A stretch of DNA of 64,000 nt from Sphingosinicella sp942492965 (GTDB lineage Bacteria; Pseudomonadota; Alphaproteobacteria; Sphingomonadales; Sphingomonadaceae). Under the pieces are notes generated by a model. That model worked only from the letters and a program-made list of their open reading frames with translations, made no database searches and was not told where the DNA came from. Below, one piece after another: positions 50,740 through 59,568 of the stretch (positions are counted from its first letter, which is position 1; the number at the start of each line of letters is the position of its first letter). The translations under genes were made by a program, and so were the position numbers. Where the stretch lies: contig OW818656.1 of assembly GCA_942492965.1 (NCBI GenBank), positions 3,844,001 through 3,908,000 on the forward strand, in the 5' to 3' direction.

Positions 50740-52068
50740 ATGAGCCAGAGCTTCGATCTCGTCCTGAAGGGCGGCCACGTCTTCACGCCTGCGGGCCTTG
50801 TCCAGACCGATGTAGGGGTGCGCGGACGCAGCATCGCGGCGCTCGGGTCTTTCGCGGATGCGGGCGAGGTGATCGACTGCACGGGCCTCACCGTGCTGCC
50901 CGGCGTCATCGATACGCAGGTGCATTTTCGCGAGCCCGGCCTCGAACACAAGGAAGACCTCGAATCGGGCAGCCGCGCTGCCGTGATGGGCGGGGTGACG
51001 GGCGTTTTCGAAATGCCGAACACCAATCCGAATACCGACACCGCCGAAGCGCTCGCCGACAAGCTGGCGCGCGCCAAGGGGCGCATGTGGTGCGAGCACG
51101 CCTTCTACGTGGGTGCGACCGATGCGAACGCGGAAAAGCTCCGCGAGCTCGAAATGCTCCCCGGCGCGTGCGGTGTGAAGGTGTTCATGGGTGCCTCCAC
51201 GGGTAGCCTGCTGGTGGAGGACGACGCCACGCTGCTCAAGGTGCTAAAATCGGGCCGCCGCCGCGTCGCCATCCATGCCGAGGACGAGCCGCGGATGCAG
51301 GCGCGCAAGGATCTGCGCGTCGAGGGCGACCCCTCCAGCCATCCGGTGTGGCGCGACGACGAATCGGCGATCCTCGCCACGCGCCGCGTGCTCGGCCTCG
51401 CGCGCGAGGCGAAGCGGCGCATCCATGTGCTCCATGTCACCACGCCCGCCGAACTCGAATTGCTCGGCCAGAACAAAGACATCGCGAGCTGCGAGGTGAC
51501 GCCGCAACATCTGACGCTGGCGGGGGAGGAGGCCTATCCCCGCCTCGGCACATATGCGCAGATGAACCCGCCGATCCGCTCCGGCGCGCATCGCGACGGG
51601 CTCTGGCACTGGCTGCGGCAGGGCGTACCCGACGTGTGGGGTTCGGACCACGCGCCGCACACGAAGGAAGAGAAAGCGAAGTCCTATCCGGCGAGCCCGA
51701 GCGGAATGCCCGGCGTGCAGACGCTGCTGCCGCTGCTGCTCGATCATCTGGCGGCGGGGCGCGTGACGCTGGAGCGTGTCGTCGATCTCACGTCGGCGGG
51801 TGCCGTGCGTCTGTTCGGCCTCACCGCCAAGGGCCGCATCGCGCCCGGTTTCGATGCCGATTTCAGCATCGTCGATTTGAAGTCGCGCTGGACGATCGAG
51901 AACGACTGGCTGCAATCGAAGTGCGGCTGGTCGCCGTTCGAAGGGATGACGCTCACCGGGCGTCCCGTGGGCACGATCATCCGCGGCCGCCGCGTGATGT
52001 GGGACGCGGGCCTCATCGGCACGGCCATCGGCGAACCCTTCCGCTTCGACGAGACGCTACGAACCTGA
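50740..52068 (+). CDS. pyrC: Dihydroorotase, class I type, with Gln in the first metal position
   Basis: A 442-residue amidohydrolase that cyclises carbamoyl-aspartate to dihydroorotate in pyrimidine synthesis. The fold and motifs are clear: VHFREPG, EMPNTNPNTD, the carbamylated-Lys site GVKVFMGASTG, IHAEDE, LHVTTPAEL and GSDHAPHTKEE. The usual HxH metal pair reads QVH (DTQVHFREPG), so one His ligand is missing. I recall this variant as common in alphaproteobacterial homologues, but did not check. Start ATG is 50740. Confidence 0.88.
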   Translation: MSQSFDLVLKGGHVFTPAGLVQTDVGVRGRSIAALGSFADAGEVIDCTGLTVLPGVIDTQVHFREPGLEHKEDLESGSRAAVMGGVTGVFEMPNTNPNTDTAEALADKLARAKGRMWCEHAFYVGATDANAEKLRELEMLPGACGVKVFMGASTGSLLVEDDATLLKVLKSGRRRVAIHAEDEPRMQARKDLRVEGDPSSHPVWRDDESAILATRRVLGLAREAKRRIHVLHVTTPAELELLGQNKDIASCEVTPQHLTLAGEEAYPRLGTYAQMNPPIRSGAHRDGLWHWLRQGVPDVWGSDHAPHTKEEKAKSYPASPSGMPGVQTLLPLLLDHLAAGRVTLERVVDLTSAGAVRLFGLTAKGRIAPGFDADFSIVDLKSRWTIENDWLQSKCGWSPFEGMTLTGRPVGTIIRGRRVMWDAGLIGTAIGEPFRFDETLRT

Positions 52069-52086
52069 GAATACATTGGGGGGGAC

Positions 52087-53679
52087 ATGGGGACGGACGA
52101 CCGCGCCGAAGGGGAATTCGACGTCAAGCGCGATCGGCTGGTGATCCTCGCCTCGTCGCTTGGCACCGTCTTCGAATGGTATGATTTCTTCATCTACGGC
52201 ACGCTCGCGGCGCTGCTCGGGCGCATGTTCTTTCAGGTGGAAAGCGACACGCTCGCCTTCCTGCTCAGCCTTGCGACGTTTGCGGTGGGGTTCCTCGTGC
52301 GCCCGCTCGGCGCGATCCTGTTCGGGCATCTGGGCGACAAGGTGGGGCGGAAATATACGTTCCTCGTCACGATTACCGTCATGGGCCTCGCGACCGCCGC
52401 AATCGGCCTGCTGCCGACCTATGCGCAGATCGGCGTTGCCGCACCGCTGATCCTCGTCGGGCTTCGCTTCGCGCAGGGGCTCGCGCTCGGCGGCGAATAT
52501 GGCGGCGCGGCGGTCTACGTGGCCGAGCACGCGCCCGCGCACCGGCGCGGTTTCTACACGAGCTGGATCCAGATTTCGGTGGTCGGCGGCTTCCTGCTGT
52601 CGATCATCGTCGTCGTCTCCACCACCGCGATCGTCGGCAAGGAGGCGTTCGAGGCGTGGGGATGGCGCATCCCGTTCCTCGCCTCACTGATCCTGCTCGC
52701 GATCTCGCTCTGGATTCGCATGAAGCTGAACGAAAGCCCGGTGTTCCGCGCGATGAAGGCGGCGGGGAAGACGTCGACCAATCCCTTCGTCGAGAGCATC
52801 CGCGAGAAGGGCAATCTCGGCCGCATCCTCGTCGCGCTCTGCATCGCTGCAGGTTTCACGGTGATCTGGTACAACGCCCAGTTCTACACGCTCTATTTCC
52901 TGCAAGGTGCAGCCAGGGTCGCGGAGGCCGACGCGCGCCTGCTCGTCGGCGCCGCCGTGATCGTCGGCGCGCCGAGCTTCATCTTCTTCGGCTGGCTGTC
53001 GGACCGGGTCGGGCGCAAGCCTGTCATCCTCACCGGCTTCGCGCTTACGCTCGTCCTGCTGTTTCCGCTCTACTGGCTGATCGGCGCGGCTGCGAACCCG
53101 GCGCTGGAGCGCGCGATGACCGCGCACCCCGTCACCATCGTCACGCCCGAAGCCTGCCGCTACGATCCCTTCGCGGACGTGCAGGACAGCGCGTGCGCCG
53201 AAACGCTCGAATGGTTCGCCTCGAATGGCCTCAACTATACGCGCACGCCGGCGGCAGTGGCGGAGGTCGAGGTCCGTGTCGCCGACGCGCGCATTTCCGG
53301 GTTCCAGCCCGAAGCCTTCCGCGCGGCGCTCGATGCGGCGGGCTATCCGGAAACTTCGGACAAGGCCGATCGGCAGGGCTGGCTCGTGGTGATTGCGGTC
53401 GCGATGCTCACGCTGCTCACAGGCATGACCTACGGCCCCGCCGCCGCCATGCTTGTCGAGCTGTTCCCGGCGCGCATCCGCTACACGTCGATGTCGGTGC
53501 CTTATCACATCGGCACCGGCGTTTTCGGCGGGCTGCTGCCGCTCGTCTCGCAATATATCGTCGTGTCCTCGGGCGCCGTGTTCGGCGGCCTATGGTACAC
53601 CTTCATCATCGTCACCGTCGCAATGCTGGTGACGTATTTCTATCTTCCAGAAACGCGCGGGCGCGACATCGCCGGCTGA
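52087..53679 (+). CDS. MFS transporter, metabolite:H+ symporter family
   Basis: A 530-residue 12-helix transporter of the MHS branch (ProP/ShiA/KgtP-like), with FEWYDFFIYGTLAALLGRMFF, LVRPLGAILFGHLGDKVGRKYTF and RFAQGLALGGEYGGAAVYVAEHAP. A large soluble loop of about 85 residues with two Cys sits between helices 8 and 9 or 9 and 10. The substrate is unknown; the MHS family carries organic acids, osmolytes or similar. Confidence 0.85.
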   Translation: MGTDDRAEGEFDVKRDRLVILASSLGTVFEWYDFFIYGTLAALLGRMFFQVESDTLAFLLSLATFAVGFLVRPLGAILFGHLGDKVGRKYTFLVTITVMGLATAAIGLLPTYAQIGVAAPLILVGLRFAQGLALGGEYGGAAVYVAEHAPAHRRGFYTSWIQISVVGGFLLSIIVVVSTTAIVGKEAFEAWGWRIPFLASLILLAISLWIRMKLNESPVFRAMKAAGKTSTNPFVESIREKGNLGRILVALCIAAGFTVIWYNAQFYTLYFLQGAARVAEADARLLVGAAVIVGAPSFIFFGWLSDRVGRKPVILTGFALTLVLLFPLYWLIGAAANPALERAMTAHPVTIVTPEACRYDPFADVQDSACAETLEWFASNGLNYTRTPAAVAEVEVRVADARISGFQPEAFRAALDAAGYPETSDKADRQGWLVVIAVAMLTLLTGMTYGPAAAMLVELFPARIRYTSMSVPYHIGTGVFGGLLPLVSQYIVVSSGAVFGGLWYTFIIVTVAMLVTYFYLPETRGRDIAG

Positions 53680-53680
53680 G

Positions 53681-54556
53681 CTATTTCAGCTTCGCCTTGA
53701 ACCAGCCGAGCGCCTCGCCCCACGCCGCCTTCGCCGCCGCTTCGTTGTAGCTGGGGCGATAGTCGGCAAGGAAGCCGTGGTCGGCTTCGGGGTACAGGAT
53801 GATCTTCGAGGGCGACTTCGCCTTTTCGAGCGCAGCCTTCATCGCATCCACGTCCGCAACAGGAATGCCCTTGTCCTTCCCGCCGTAGAGCCCGAGGACC
53901 GGCGCCTTCAGCCGCGCCGCCACCTCGATCGGCTGGCTGGTTATGATCGGCGGCTTGTTCTCGCCCGTCAGCCTGCCGTACCACGCGACGCCCGCATCCA
54001 CGCGCGGGCTGTACGCGGCATAGAGCCACGTGATGCGCCCGCCCCAGCAGAAGCCGGTGATGCCGAGCTTCGAGGAGTCGCCGCCGTCCGCCGCCGCGAA
54101 CGCCGCCGCCCTGTCGAGATCGTCCATCACGATCGCGTCGGGCACCTTCGAAACGATGCCCGAGATCAATGTCTGGATATCCGTCTCCTTCGTGGCATCG
54201 CCCCAGCGCGCGTAAAGATCGGGTGCGATCGCATAATAGCCCGCGTGGGCGAGGCGCCGGCAGATGTCCTTGATCCATTCGTGCACGCCGAAAATCTCGT
54301 GCACCACCAGGATCACCGGCGCGCGCCCGCCGCCTGCGGGTTTCACGCGATAGGCGGGCATCTGGCCCTGCTGCACGGAGATCGAAAGCATACGCTCGTC
54401 GAGGCCCTTGAGATCGGTCTTGAGCGTGCTGGCGGCGACAGGCTGCACGGCGGCGGCGAACCCGGCGGCGAACGTGCCGCCGACGAGCACACCCCGGCGC
54501 GAGAGGCCGGTGGAGGCGACCCAGTTCCGGTCTTCAGGCAAACGGTCGGTTGTCAT
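53681..54556 (-). CDS. Dienelactone hydrolase family protein, Tat-exported
   Basis: A 291-residue alpha/beta hydrolase. A twin-arginine signal (LSRRGVLVGGTF) precedes the mature enzyme. The catalytic triad is visible: Cys in GITGFCWGGRITW, Asp in YGGKDKG, His in ADHGFLADYRPSYN; HEIFGVHEW carries the conserved Glu. It converges with the MHS transporter. The substrate is unknown. Confidence 0.88.
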   Translation of the reverse strand: MTTDRLPEDRNWVASTGLSRRGVLVGGTFAAGFAAAVQPVAASTLKTDLKGLDERMLSISVQQGQMPAYRVKPAGGGRAPVILVVHEIFGVHEWIKDICRRLAHAGYYAIAPDLYARWGDATKETDIQTLISGIVSKVPDAIVMDDLDRAAAFAAADGGDSSKLGITGFCWGGRITWLYAAYSPRVDAGVAWYGRLTGENKPPIITSQPIEVAARLKAPVLGLYGGKDKGIPVADVDAMKAALEKAKSPSKIILYPEADHGFLADYRPSYNEAAAKAAWGEALGWFKAKLK

Positions 54557-55007
54557 GGCGATGGCTCCCTCTTTTCACGTGCGAACGAAGGCGAGGGCAC
54601 CTGGATGCGGGGGATGGCGCCCGTGGCGACAATGCACCACGGGCTCTTTTGTTGCCAGTGCGAGGCGATGATGCGGAGGAGATTATAGGGCGGCCCCGGT
54701 ATGATACCGAGGCCGCCCGTTTTGGCAGCGTGACCCGTTTTTCAAGCACCGTTCTGTTCGCGGTCGGCATATCGGCGGGTGATCGCCGTTCGGAGCGGGT
54801 GAGATGGTCGTTGTTCTCGTTGTCGTATGCCGCGGTTCCGAATGCCGCCGAGGGTGGCCCCAGGGTCGGCGGAGACAAAGCATGGACCATGCCAGATGAT
54901 GGAAAGCGCGCATTCCAGCCGTAGCTTCTCTCGCCTACTTTCAAGGGTGTAAAGAAGATCGACAGCCGCTATTCCTCAGCCTGCAACACGCAGAGCGGAG
55001 ACGGGCA
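54557..55007. other. 451-base intergenic region with one strong hairpin
   Basis: A large hairpin at 54688-54718 (GGGCGGCC/GGCCGCCC with an inner CGGTAT/ATACCG stem, then GTTTTGG on the plus strand) is the main feature. It lies upstream of the plus-strand small gene at 55008, far from any gene end in that direction. The rest is not coding by eye: several open frames exist but none has a ribosome site or family look. Confidence 0.4.
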
Positions 55008-55175
55008 ATGGCGAACTCGCGTTCGGTCACGATTTCAACCGCGAAGGCGGGCATCGGCTTCGGCACGGCGCTCGCGATCACGATTTCGTGGAGCCTCCAC
55101 AAATCGATCCTGTGGGCGATCGTCCACGGCTTCTTCTCGTGGTTCTACGTCCTTTATTACGTGCTGAAGCGCTGA
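55008..55175 (+). CDS. Small hydrophobic membrane protein (55 aa)
   Basis: A 55-residue protein with segments such as AGIGFGTALAITISWSLHK and ILWAIVHGFFSWFYVLYYVLKR, giving two membrane helices. The HGFFSWFYV motif resembles short conserved proteins of unknown role. A GGAG sits 8-10 bases before the ATG. The gene is too small for most callers. Confidence 0.65.
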   Translation: MANSRSVTISTAKAGIGFGTALAITISWSLHKSILWAIVHGFFSWFYVLYYVLKR

Positions 55176-55226
55176 CGACCGGGGTGAATTCGGTTATCAT
55201 CGGCGCCTGGGAGAGGGGGACGGCCG

Positions 55227-55595
55227 ATGGTTCGGAAGATACTGGGCACGTTCATAGGCATTGTCGCCGCGATGCTGGTGGTCGCGGCGATGGATTATGT
55301 CAGCCGGATGCTGGTACCGGAGGCGGTGAGCGCGGCCGCCTTCGCGGCGGTGCCCACCTCGGCAAAGCTGGTGATGGCGCTCGGCTGGTTTCTGGCGACG
55401 CTCGTCGGCGGGCTCCTGGCCGTGCGCATCGCGCGCTGGGCGGCTTCGGGCTGGATCATCGCCGGGCTCATCCTTGCGGTGTGCCTCTACAACGGCGTCA
55501 CGATTCCGGGCGTGCCGCTGTGGATGCAGATCGCGGGCGTGATCGCGCCGCTCCTTGCGGGGTTCATTGTTCGGGCCGTTTCGAAACCCGCCTGA
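55227..55595 (+). CDS. Four-helix membrane protein, unknown function
   Basis: A 122-residue protein with four predicted membrane helices and short loops, starting MVRKILGTFIGIVAAMLVVAAM. I recognise no motif. GAGAGGGGG precedes the start. It ends close to the converging lipoprotein gene. Confidence 0.6.
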   Translation: MVRKILGTFIGIVAAMLVVAAMDYVSRMLVPEAVSAAAFAAVPTSAKLVMALGWFLATLVGGLLAVRIARWAASGWIIAGLILAVCLYNGVTIPGVPLWMQIAGVIAPLLAGFIVRAVSKPA

Positions 55596-55599
55596 CCGA

Positions 55600-56151
55600 T
55601 CAGAGCTGGCAGGTGCCTTCGCGGGTTTCGGGCGCGGCCCCGGCGCGATACCAGCGCGTCTTGCCCGGCAGCGCGGCGGCATCCTGATAGCAGACCTCGG
55701 CGGCCGTTCCGGCGGGGTCGATCAGCACGGTCCACTGATGGTCACCGCAATTGTGCTGCTCGCACGCCCATGCCACGACCTTGCCGTTCTTCATCTCGAA
55801 GGGGGCCGAGGGGCCGCCGCGTTCGCCCATCACCCAGCCGAGCACGGCCTTGTCGGGAATCGCGGCGGCGATCGCGGACTTGACCACGGGCTGATCGAAA
55901 AAGGCGACGTCGTTCACCTTGTCGAACGGATACTTGCCGGCATAGGCGGCGAGATCGACTCCACCGGTGCCCACACCGGTTTTCGACGGCGCCGGCGCTG
56001 CGGTCTCGACATCGGCTTCCGGCGTCGTGCCGCCTGCCGCCGCATCCACGCTGCTTGGGTCCATGGCATCCACCTCGGGCTGGTCCGCCGGGGCTGCGTT
56101 GTCGCAGGCCGCGGCCACAAATCCGGCGAGCAGAATCACCAGTGTCCGCAT
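55600..56151 (-). CDS. Putative lipoprotein with C-terminal Cys-containing domain
   Basis: A 183-residue protein with a lipobox-like signal (MRTLVILLAGFVAAACDNAA, Cys at residue 16), a Thr/Ala/Pro/Glu-rich linker and a compact C-terminal domain (AYAGKYPFDKVNDVAFFDQP, WACEQHNCGDHQWTVLID) with three Cys. Proteins of this shape are known in alphaproteobacteria without a clear function. GGAGGGAACGAG lies before the ATG at 56151. Confidence 0.65.
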   Translation of the reverse strand: MRTLVILLAGFVAAACDNAAPADQPEVDAMDPSSVDAAAGGTTPEADVETAAPAPSKTGVGTGGVDLAAYAGKYPFDKVNDVAFFDQPVVKSAIAAAIPDKAVLGWVMGERGGPSAPFEMKNGKVVAWACEQHNCGDHQWTVLIDPAGTAAEVCYQDAAALPGKTRWYRAGAAPETREGTCQL

Positions 56152-56197
56152 CTCTCGTTCCCTCCCCTTCAGGTCTCTTGCGGCATTATGGCAGCGA

Positions 56198-56530
56198 TCA
56201 ACCCGTCTTGTCATCCGCGCGGTCGAGCAGATCATCAGTCACCTGCATCAGCAGCAGCGGTTCGTCGGCCGCGTCCTCGATCGCGTCCACGAAAGCCGCG
56301 CGCGTTTCCGGGTCGTCATAGGTCATCTTCGCATCAAATGCCCGGCGCCAGCTTGCTTCGTCGGGCCATTCCGCCACGCCGATGAAGCGACCTTCCGAAT
56401 CCCGGTGCAGGCGCGAGCCGAGGCTGCCGTAGCGTTCGCGGATGAGTTCGGTGCCGCGTCGCCACGCCGCGCGGAACTGCGCTTCCTTGCCCGGTTTCAC
56501 CTTCCACCAATAGGCTGCGACGAACATCAT
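56198..56530 (-). CDS. Dimeric alpha/beta barrel protein, ABM-like
   Basis: A 110-residue protein starting MMFVAAYWWKVKPGKEAQFRAAWRRGTELIRERYGSLGSRLHRD, similar to antibiotic-biosynthesis-monooxygenase-type ferredoxin folds. These small dimers act as cofactor-free oxygenases or as stress proteins. GGAGG sits before the two start ATGs (56530, 56527). It is divergent from the peroxiredoxin gene. Confidence 0.65.
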   Translation of the reverse strand: MMFVAAYWWKVKPGKEAQFRAAWRRGTELIRERYGSLGSRLHRDSEGRFIGVAEWPDEASWRRAFDAKMTYDDPETRAAFVDAIEDAADEPLLLMQVTDDLLDRADDKTG

Positions 56531-56648
56531 CCTGCCTCCGATTGCGCCCGATTCCATGGAAAGAACGCACGGCACCCCGAAAAGCGCCTTGGAGACGGAC
56601 CGATTCAGACATAGCCTGCGCGCAAAGCCCCCCGAGGAGGATCGTTTG

Positions 56649-57206
56649 ATGCGCCTGTTCAGCCTTGCCGTCGCGGCAGCCGTCACCATCGCCAGCCCCG
56701 CGCTCGCCGCGCTCGCCGTCGGCGCGAATGCGCCGGTGTTCACGACAAAGGCCTCGCTTGCCGGAAAGCCCTTTGATTTCTCGCTGGCATCGGCGCTGAA
56801 AAAAGGCCCGGTCGTGCTCTACTTCTTCCCCGCCGCCTTCACCCCGGGGTGCACGGTGGAAGCCAACGCCTTCGCCGACGCCACTGACGATTTCGCGAAG
56901 ATGGGCGCCACCGTGATCGGCATGTCCAACGACCCAATCGAGAAACTGAACGAATTCTCGGTGAAGGAATGCCGCAACAAGTTCGCGGTCGGCGTGGCGG
57001 ATAAGGCGCTCATCAAAAAGTACGACGTACCGCTGGCGCTCATGCCCGGCCGTTCCAACCGTACGTCCTACGTGATCGCACCCGACGGCAAGATCCTCTT
57101 CGTCCATTCGGAAATGGCGCCGAAGGGCCACATCACCGGCACGATGGCAGCCGTGAAGGCATGGCACGCCGCGCACGCGGGCACCAAGGGCAAGGGCGCG
57201 AAGTAG
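56649..57206 (+). CDS. Exported peroxiredoxin (AhpC/TSA, PrxQ-like)
   Basis: A 185-residue thiol peroxidase with a signal peptide (cut near ALA, residue 20). The peroxidatic Cys is in PAAFTPGCTVEANAF (TxxC type); a second Cys in VKECRNKFAV may be the resolving one. It removes peroxide in the periplasm. GAGGAGGA precedes the ATG at 56649. Confidence 0.88.
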   Translation: MRLFSLAVAAAVTIASPALAALAVGANAPVFTTKASLAGKPFDFSLASALKKGPVVLYFFPAAFTPGCTVEANAFADATDDFAKMGATVIGMSNDPIEKLNEFSVKECRNKFAVGVADKALIKKYDVPLALMPGRSNRTSYVIAPDGKILFVHSEMAPKGHITGTMAAVKAWHAAHAGTKGKGAK

Positions 57207-57209
57207 GGC

Positions 57210-57563
57210 TCAGAAGCTCAGGAACGTCTTGAAGCCGCCGTAGATCATGCGCTTGCCGTCAAAGGGCGTGTTCTCATGGTCGTGCTTCAGGCGTTCGTCG
57301 GCCATCACCTTGGCATTGATTGCGTCCCGCGCCTCGCGTGACGGGTAAGTGATCCACGAAAAGATCACGACCTCGCCGTCTTTCGCCTGCACGGCACGCG
57401 GAAACGACGTGAGTTCGCCATAGGGCACGTCGTCCGCGACGCACTCCACATAGGAAAGCGCGCCATGCTCCATCCACACCTCGCCCGCCAGCGTGGCAAG
57501 CGCCCGATACTCATCCAACCGATCTTGCGGCACCGCGAGCACGAAACCATCGACGTAGGTCAT
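57210..57563 (-). CDS. DUF1428 family protein
   Basis: A 117-residue soluble protein of the DUF1428 family: MTYVDGFVLAVPQDRLDEYRALA at the start, WMEHGALSYVECVADDVP, and DPR-like end FDGKRMIYGGF. The fold is a ferredoxin-like dimer; the function is not established. It converges with the peroxiredoxin gene. Confidence 0.85.
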   Translation of the reverse strand: MTYVDGFVLAVPQDRLDEYRALATLAGEVWMEHGALSYVECVADDVPYGELTSFPRAVQAKDGEVVIFSWITYPSREARDAINAKVMADERLKHDHENTPFDGKRMIYGGFKTFLSF

Positions 57564-57654
57564 GTGTAGTCTCCCAAGCGTGCGTTTTCCCATGAGTCGC
57601 GCCAGCGATACGTGAAGTAAGCAATATGCAAGAAGTGCGTGCAAGACTTGTACG

Positions 57655-58395
57655 ATGATTGATGCACTTCTTCGGTTTGCTTCGCTCGACACGCTGGTGT
57701 TCGCGCTTGTTCTTGGCGGCGTCGCTGCGGGAATTGGGCTGGAACGGCTGCTTCCCAGCGGGCGCAGGCAAACGCGAAAAGGCGGGCGGGGCAGGCCCTG
57801 GCAAGCGCGTGCTGTGCCGCCGGCCAGCATCACAGATCCCGCCGAGCAGCTTCGCGTTGTCGCGGCGGCGGAGTTTACGAAGCAAACCCTCCTCAACAAA
57901 CAGGAAGCCAAGGTTCTCCGTGCTGCCGAGAGCGCAGTTGCCGAAAGTGGGGTCGATTGGCGCGTCATGGCGCAGGTGAGCCTTGGCGAAATCCTGCGAA
58001 CGCAAAATCCGCGCGCCTTCGCCGCAATCAATTCAAAGCGCGTGGATTTGCTGTTGGTTTCCCAGTTCGGCCTGCCGGTTGCGGCCATCGAATATCAGGG
58101 CAGTGGTCATTATCAGTCTACCGCTGCCATTCGCGATGCGGTGAAGAAGGAAGCGCTGCGCAAGGCCGGCGTCGAATATATTGAAATCATGGGCAAGCAC
58201 ACCGCCGATGACGTACGGCGCGAAATCGGTCGGCTGGCCTTTGCTGAAATGAAAAAGCCGTCACCCGCTCAAGCGCGTCGTTTCTTCCCACGACCCACCG
58301 CATTCAGAGGAACCAGTCCCGGCCAGACCCATTCTCCTGACGACAGGAATGGGAAAGGAACCGGCGATGGCAGCGAAGGTGAGCAAGCTTCATGA
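57655..58395 (+). CDS. DUF2726 family protein
   Basis: A 246-residue protein: one N-terminal membrane helix, a basic linker, then a DUF2726 domain (LNKQEAKVLRAAESAVAES, WRVMAQVSLGEILR, and VDLLLVSQFGLPVAAIEYQGSGHYQ). The domain resembles restriction-endonuclease-like nuclease folds, so DNA contact is possible. The 3' end overlaps the next gene by 29 bases. Confidence 0.75.
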   Translation: MIDALLRFASLDTLVFALVLGGVAAGIGLERLLPSGRRQTRKGGRGRPWQARAVPPASITDPAEQLRVVAAAEFTKQTLLNKQEAKVLRAAESAVAESGVDWRVMAQVSLGEILRTQNPRAFAAINSKRVDLLLVSQFGLPVAAIEYQGSGHYQSTAAIRDAVKKEALRKAGVEYIEIMGKHTADDVRREIGRLAFAEMKKPSPAQARRFFPRPTAFRGTSPGQTHSPDDRNGKGTGDGSEGEQAS

Positions 58396-59218
58396 AGACG
58401 AATTGCCAGGGCACGAAAGCCGGCTCGCGCCGAGGCCTGATTGGGAGCCGCGCTATCCGGGCTCCGGGCGGCTGAAGGGCAAGGTCGCCCTTATCACGGG
58501 CGCGGACAGCGGCATCGGGCGTGCGGTGGCGGCGCTCTATGCGCGCGAGGGGGCAAAGGTCGCGATCCTTTACCTTTGCGAGCATGACGATGCGAAGGAA
58601 ACCGCGCGCATCGTGAAGGAGGAGGGCTGCGAGGCGCTGACGATCGCGGGGGATATCGGCGACAAGGCATTCTGCGAGGATGCGGTCGCGAAAGTGGTGA
58701 AGGCGTTCGGCCGCCTCGACATCCTCGTCAACAACGCCGGCGAGCAGCACCCTGACAAGGACATCACCGATATTTCCGACAAGCAGCTGCGGCGCACGTT
58801 CCAGACCAATGTGTTCGGCATGTTCTACCTGACGCAGGCGGCGCGGCCGCACCTGAAGACGGGCGCGGCGATCATCAATTGCACCAGCGTCACCATGTAT
58901 CAGGGCTCCGAGGAGTTGCTCGATTACTCTGCCACAAAGGGCGCGATCACCGCGTTCACGCGCAGCCTTTCGGAAAACCTCGTGGGGAAGGGCATTCGCG
59001 TCAACGCGGTCGCGCCCGGACCTATCTGGACGCCGCTCAATCCGTGCGGCGGGGCGAGCGAGGAGAAGCTGGAGCACTTTGGGGAATCGACGCCGATGGG
59101 CCGGCCGGGGCAGCCAAGCGAGGTGGCGCCCGCCTTTCTGTTCCTTGCCTGTGAGGACGCGAGTTACATGTCGGGGCAGGTGCTGCACCCCAATGGCGGG
59201 GTGATCGTGAACGGCTGA
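58367..59218 (+). CDS. Short-chain dehydrogenase/reductase (YghA-like)
   Basis: A 283-residue SDR. The Rossmann TGADSGIGRAVA motif, NNAGEQHP, and the catalytic YSATKGA (Tyr and Lys) are visible. The N-terminal extension (KLHEDELPGHESRLAPRPDWEPRYPGSGRL) is typical of the YghA/YdaD-type general stress SDRs. I chose ATG 58367, with AAAGGA upstream; an ATG at 58349 is possible. Confidence 0.88.
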   Translation: MAAKVSKLHEDELPGHESRLAPRPDWEPRYPGSGRLKGKVALITGADSGIGRAVAALYAREGAKVAILYLCEHDDAKETARIVKEEGCEALTIAGDIGDKAFCEDAVAKVVKAFGRLDILVNNAGEQHPDKDITDISDKQLRRTFQTNVFGMFYLTQAARPHLKTGAAIINCTSVTMYQGSEELLDYSATKGAITAFTRSLSENLVGKGIRVNAVAPGPIWTPLNPCGGASEEKLEHFGESTPMGRPGQPSEVAPAFLFLACEDASYMSGQVLHPNGGVIVNG

Positions 59219-59277
59219 GCGCTTGCATCGCTGCGCGGCGAGGCCCAGAGGGGGCGCGCAGCGATGGGGAACGAGTG

Positions 59278-59568
59278 ATGGCCGAAGAAGAGTATGTATA
59301 CGACGAGGAGTCGGGTGAGTGGATCAGCGCTGCTGATGCGGTGGCGCGGGCTGTGGTGGAGGTGCGGGATGCAAGTGGAAACTTGCTTGCCGACGGGGAC
59401 AGCGTGACGCTGATCAAGGATTTGAAGGTGAAGGGCGCGGGGCAGACGCTGAAGGTCGGCACCGTGATCAAATCTATCCGCCTGACGGGCGACCCGCAGG
59501 AAATAGACTGCCGGTTCGACGGCATCAAAGGCCTCGTCCTGCGCGCCGAGTTCGTGAAAAAGCGCTAA
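59278..59568 (+). CDS. PhnA/YjdM-type domain protein without zinc ribbon
   Basis: A 96-residue protein matching the C-terminal PhnA domain (DASGNLLADGDSVTLIKDLKVKGAGQTLKVGTVIKSIRLT, then IDCRFDGIKGLVLRAEFVKK). The usual N-terminal CxxC zinc ribbon is absent; a short acidic start is found instead. The family name comes from phosphonate operons, but the function is unknown. It converges with the DUF72 gene. Confidence 0.82.
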   Translation: MAEEEYVYDEESGEWISAADAVARAVVEVRDASGNLLADGDSVTLIKDLKVKGAGQTLKVGTVIKSIRLTGDPQEIDCRFDGIKGLVLRAEFVKKR

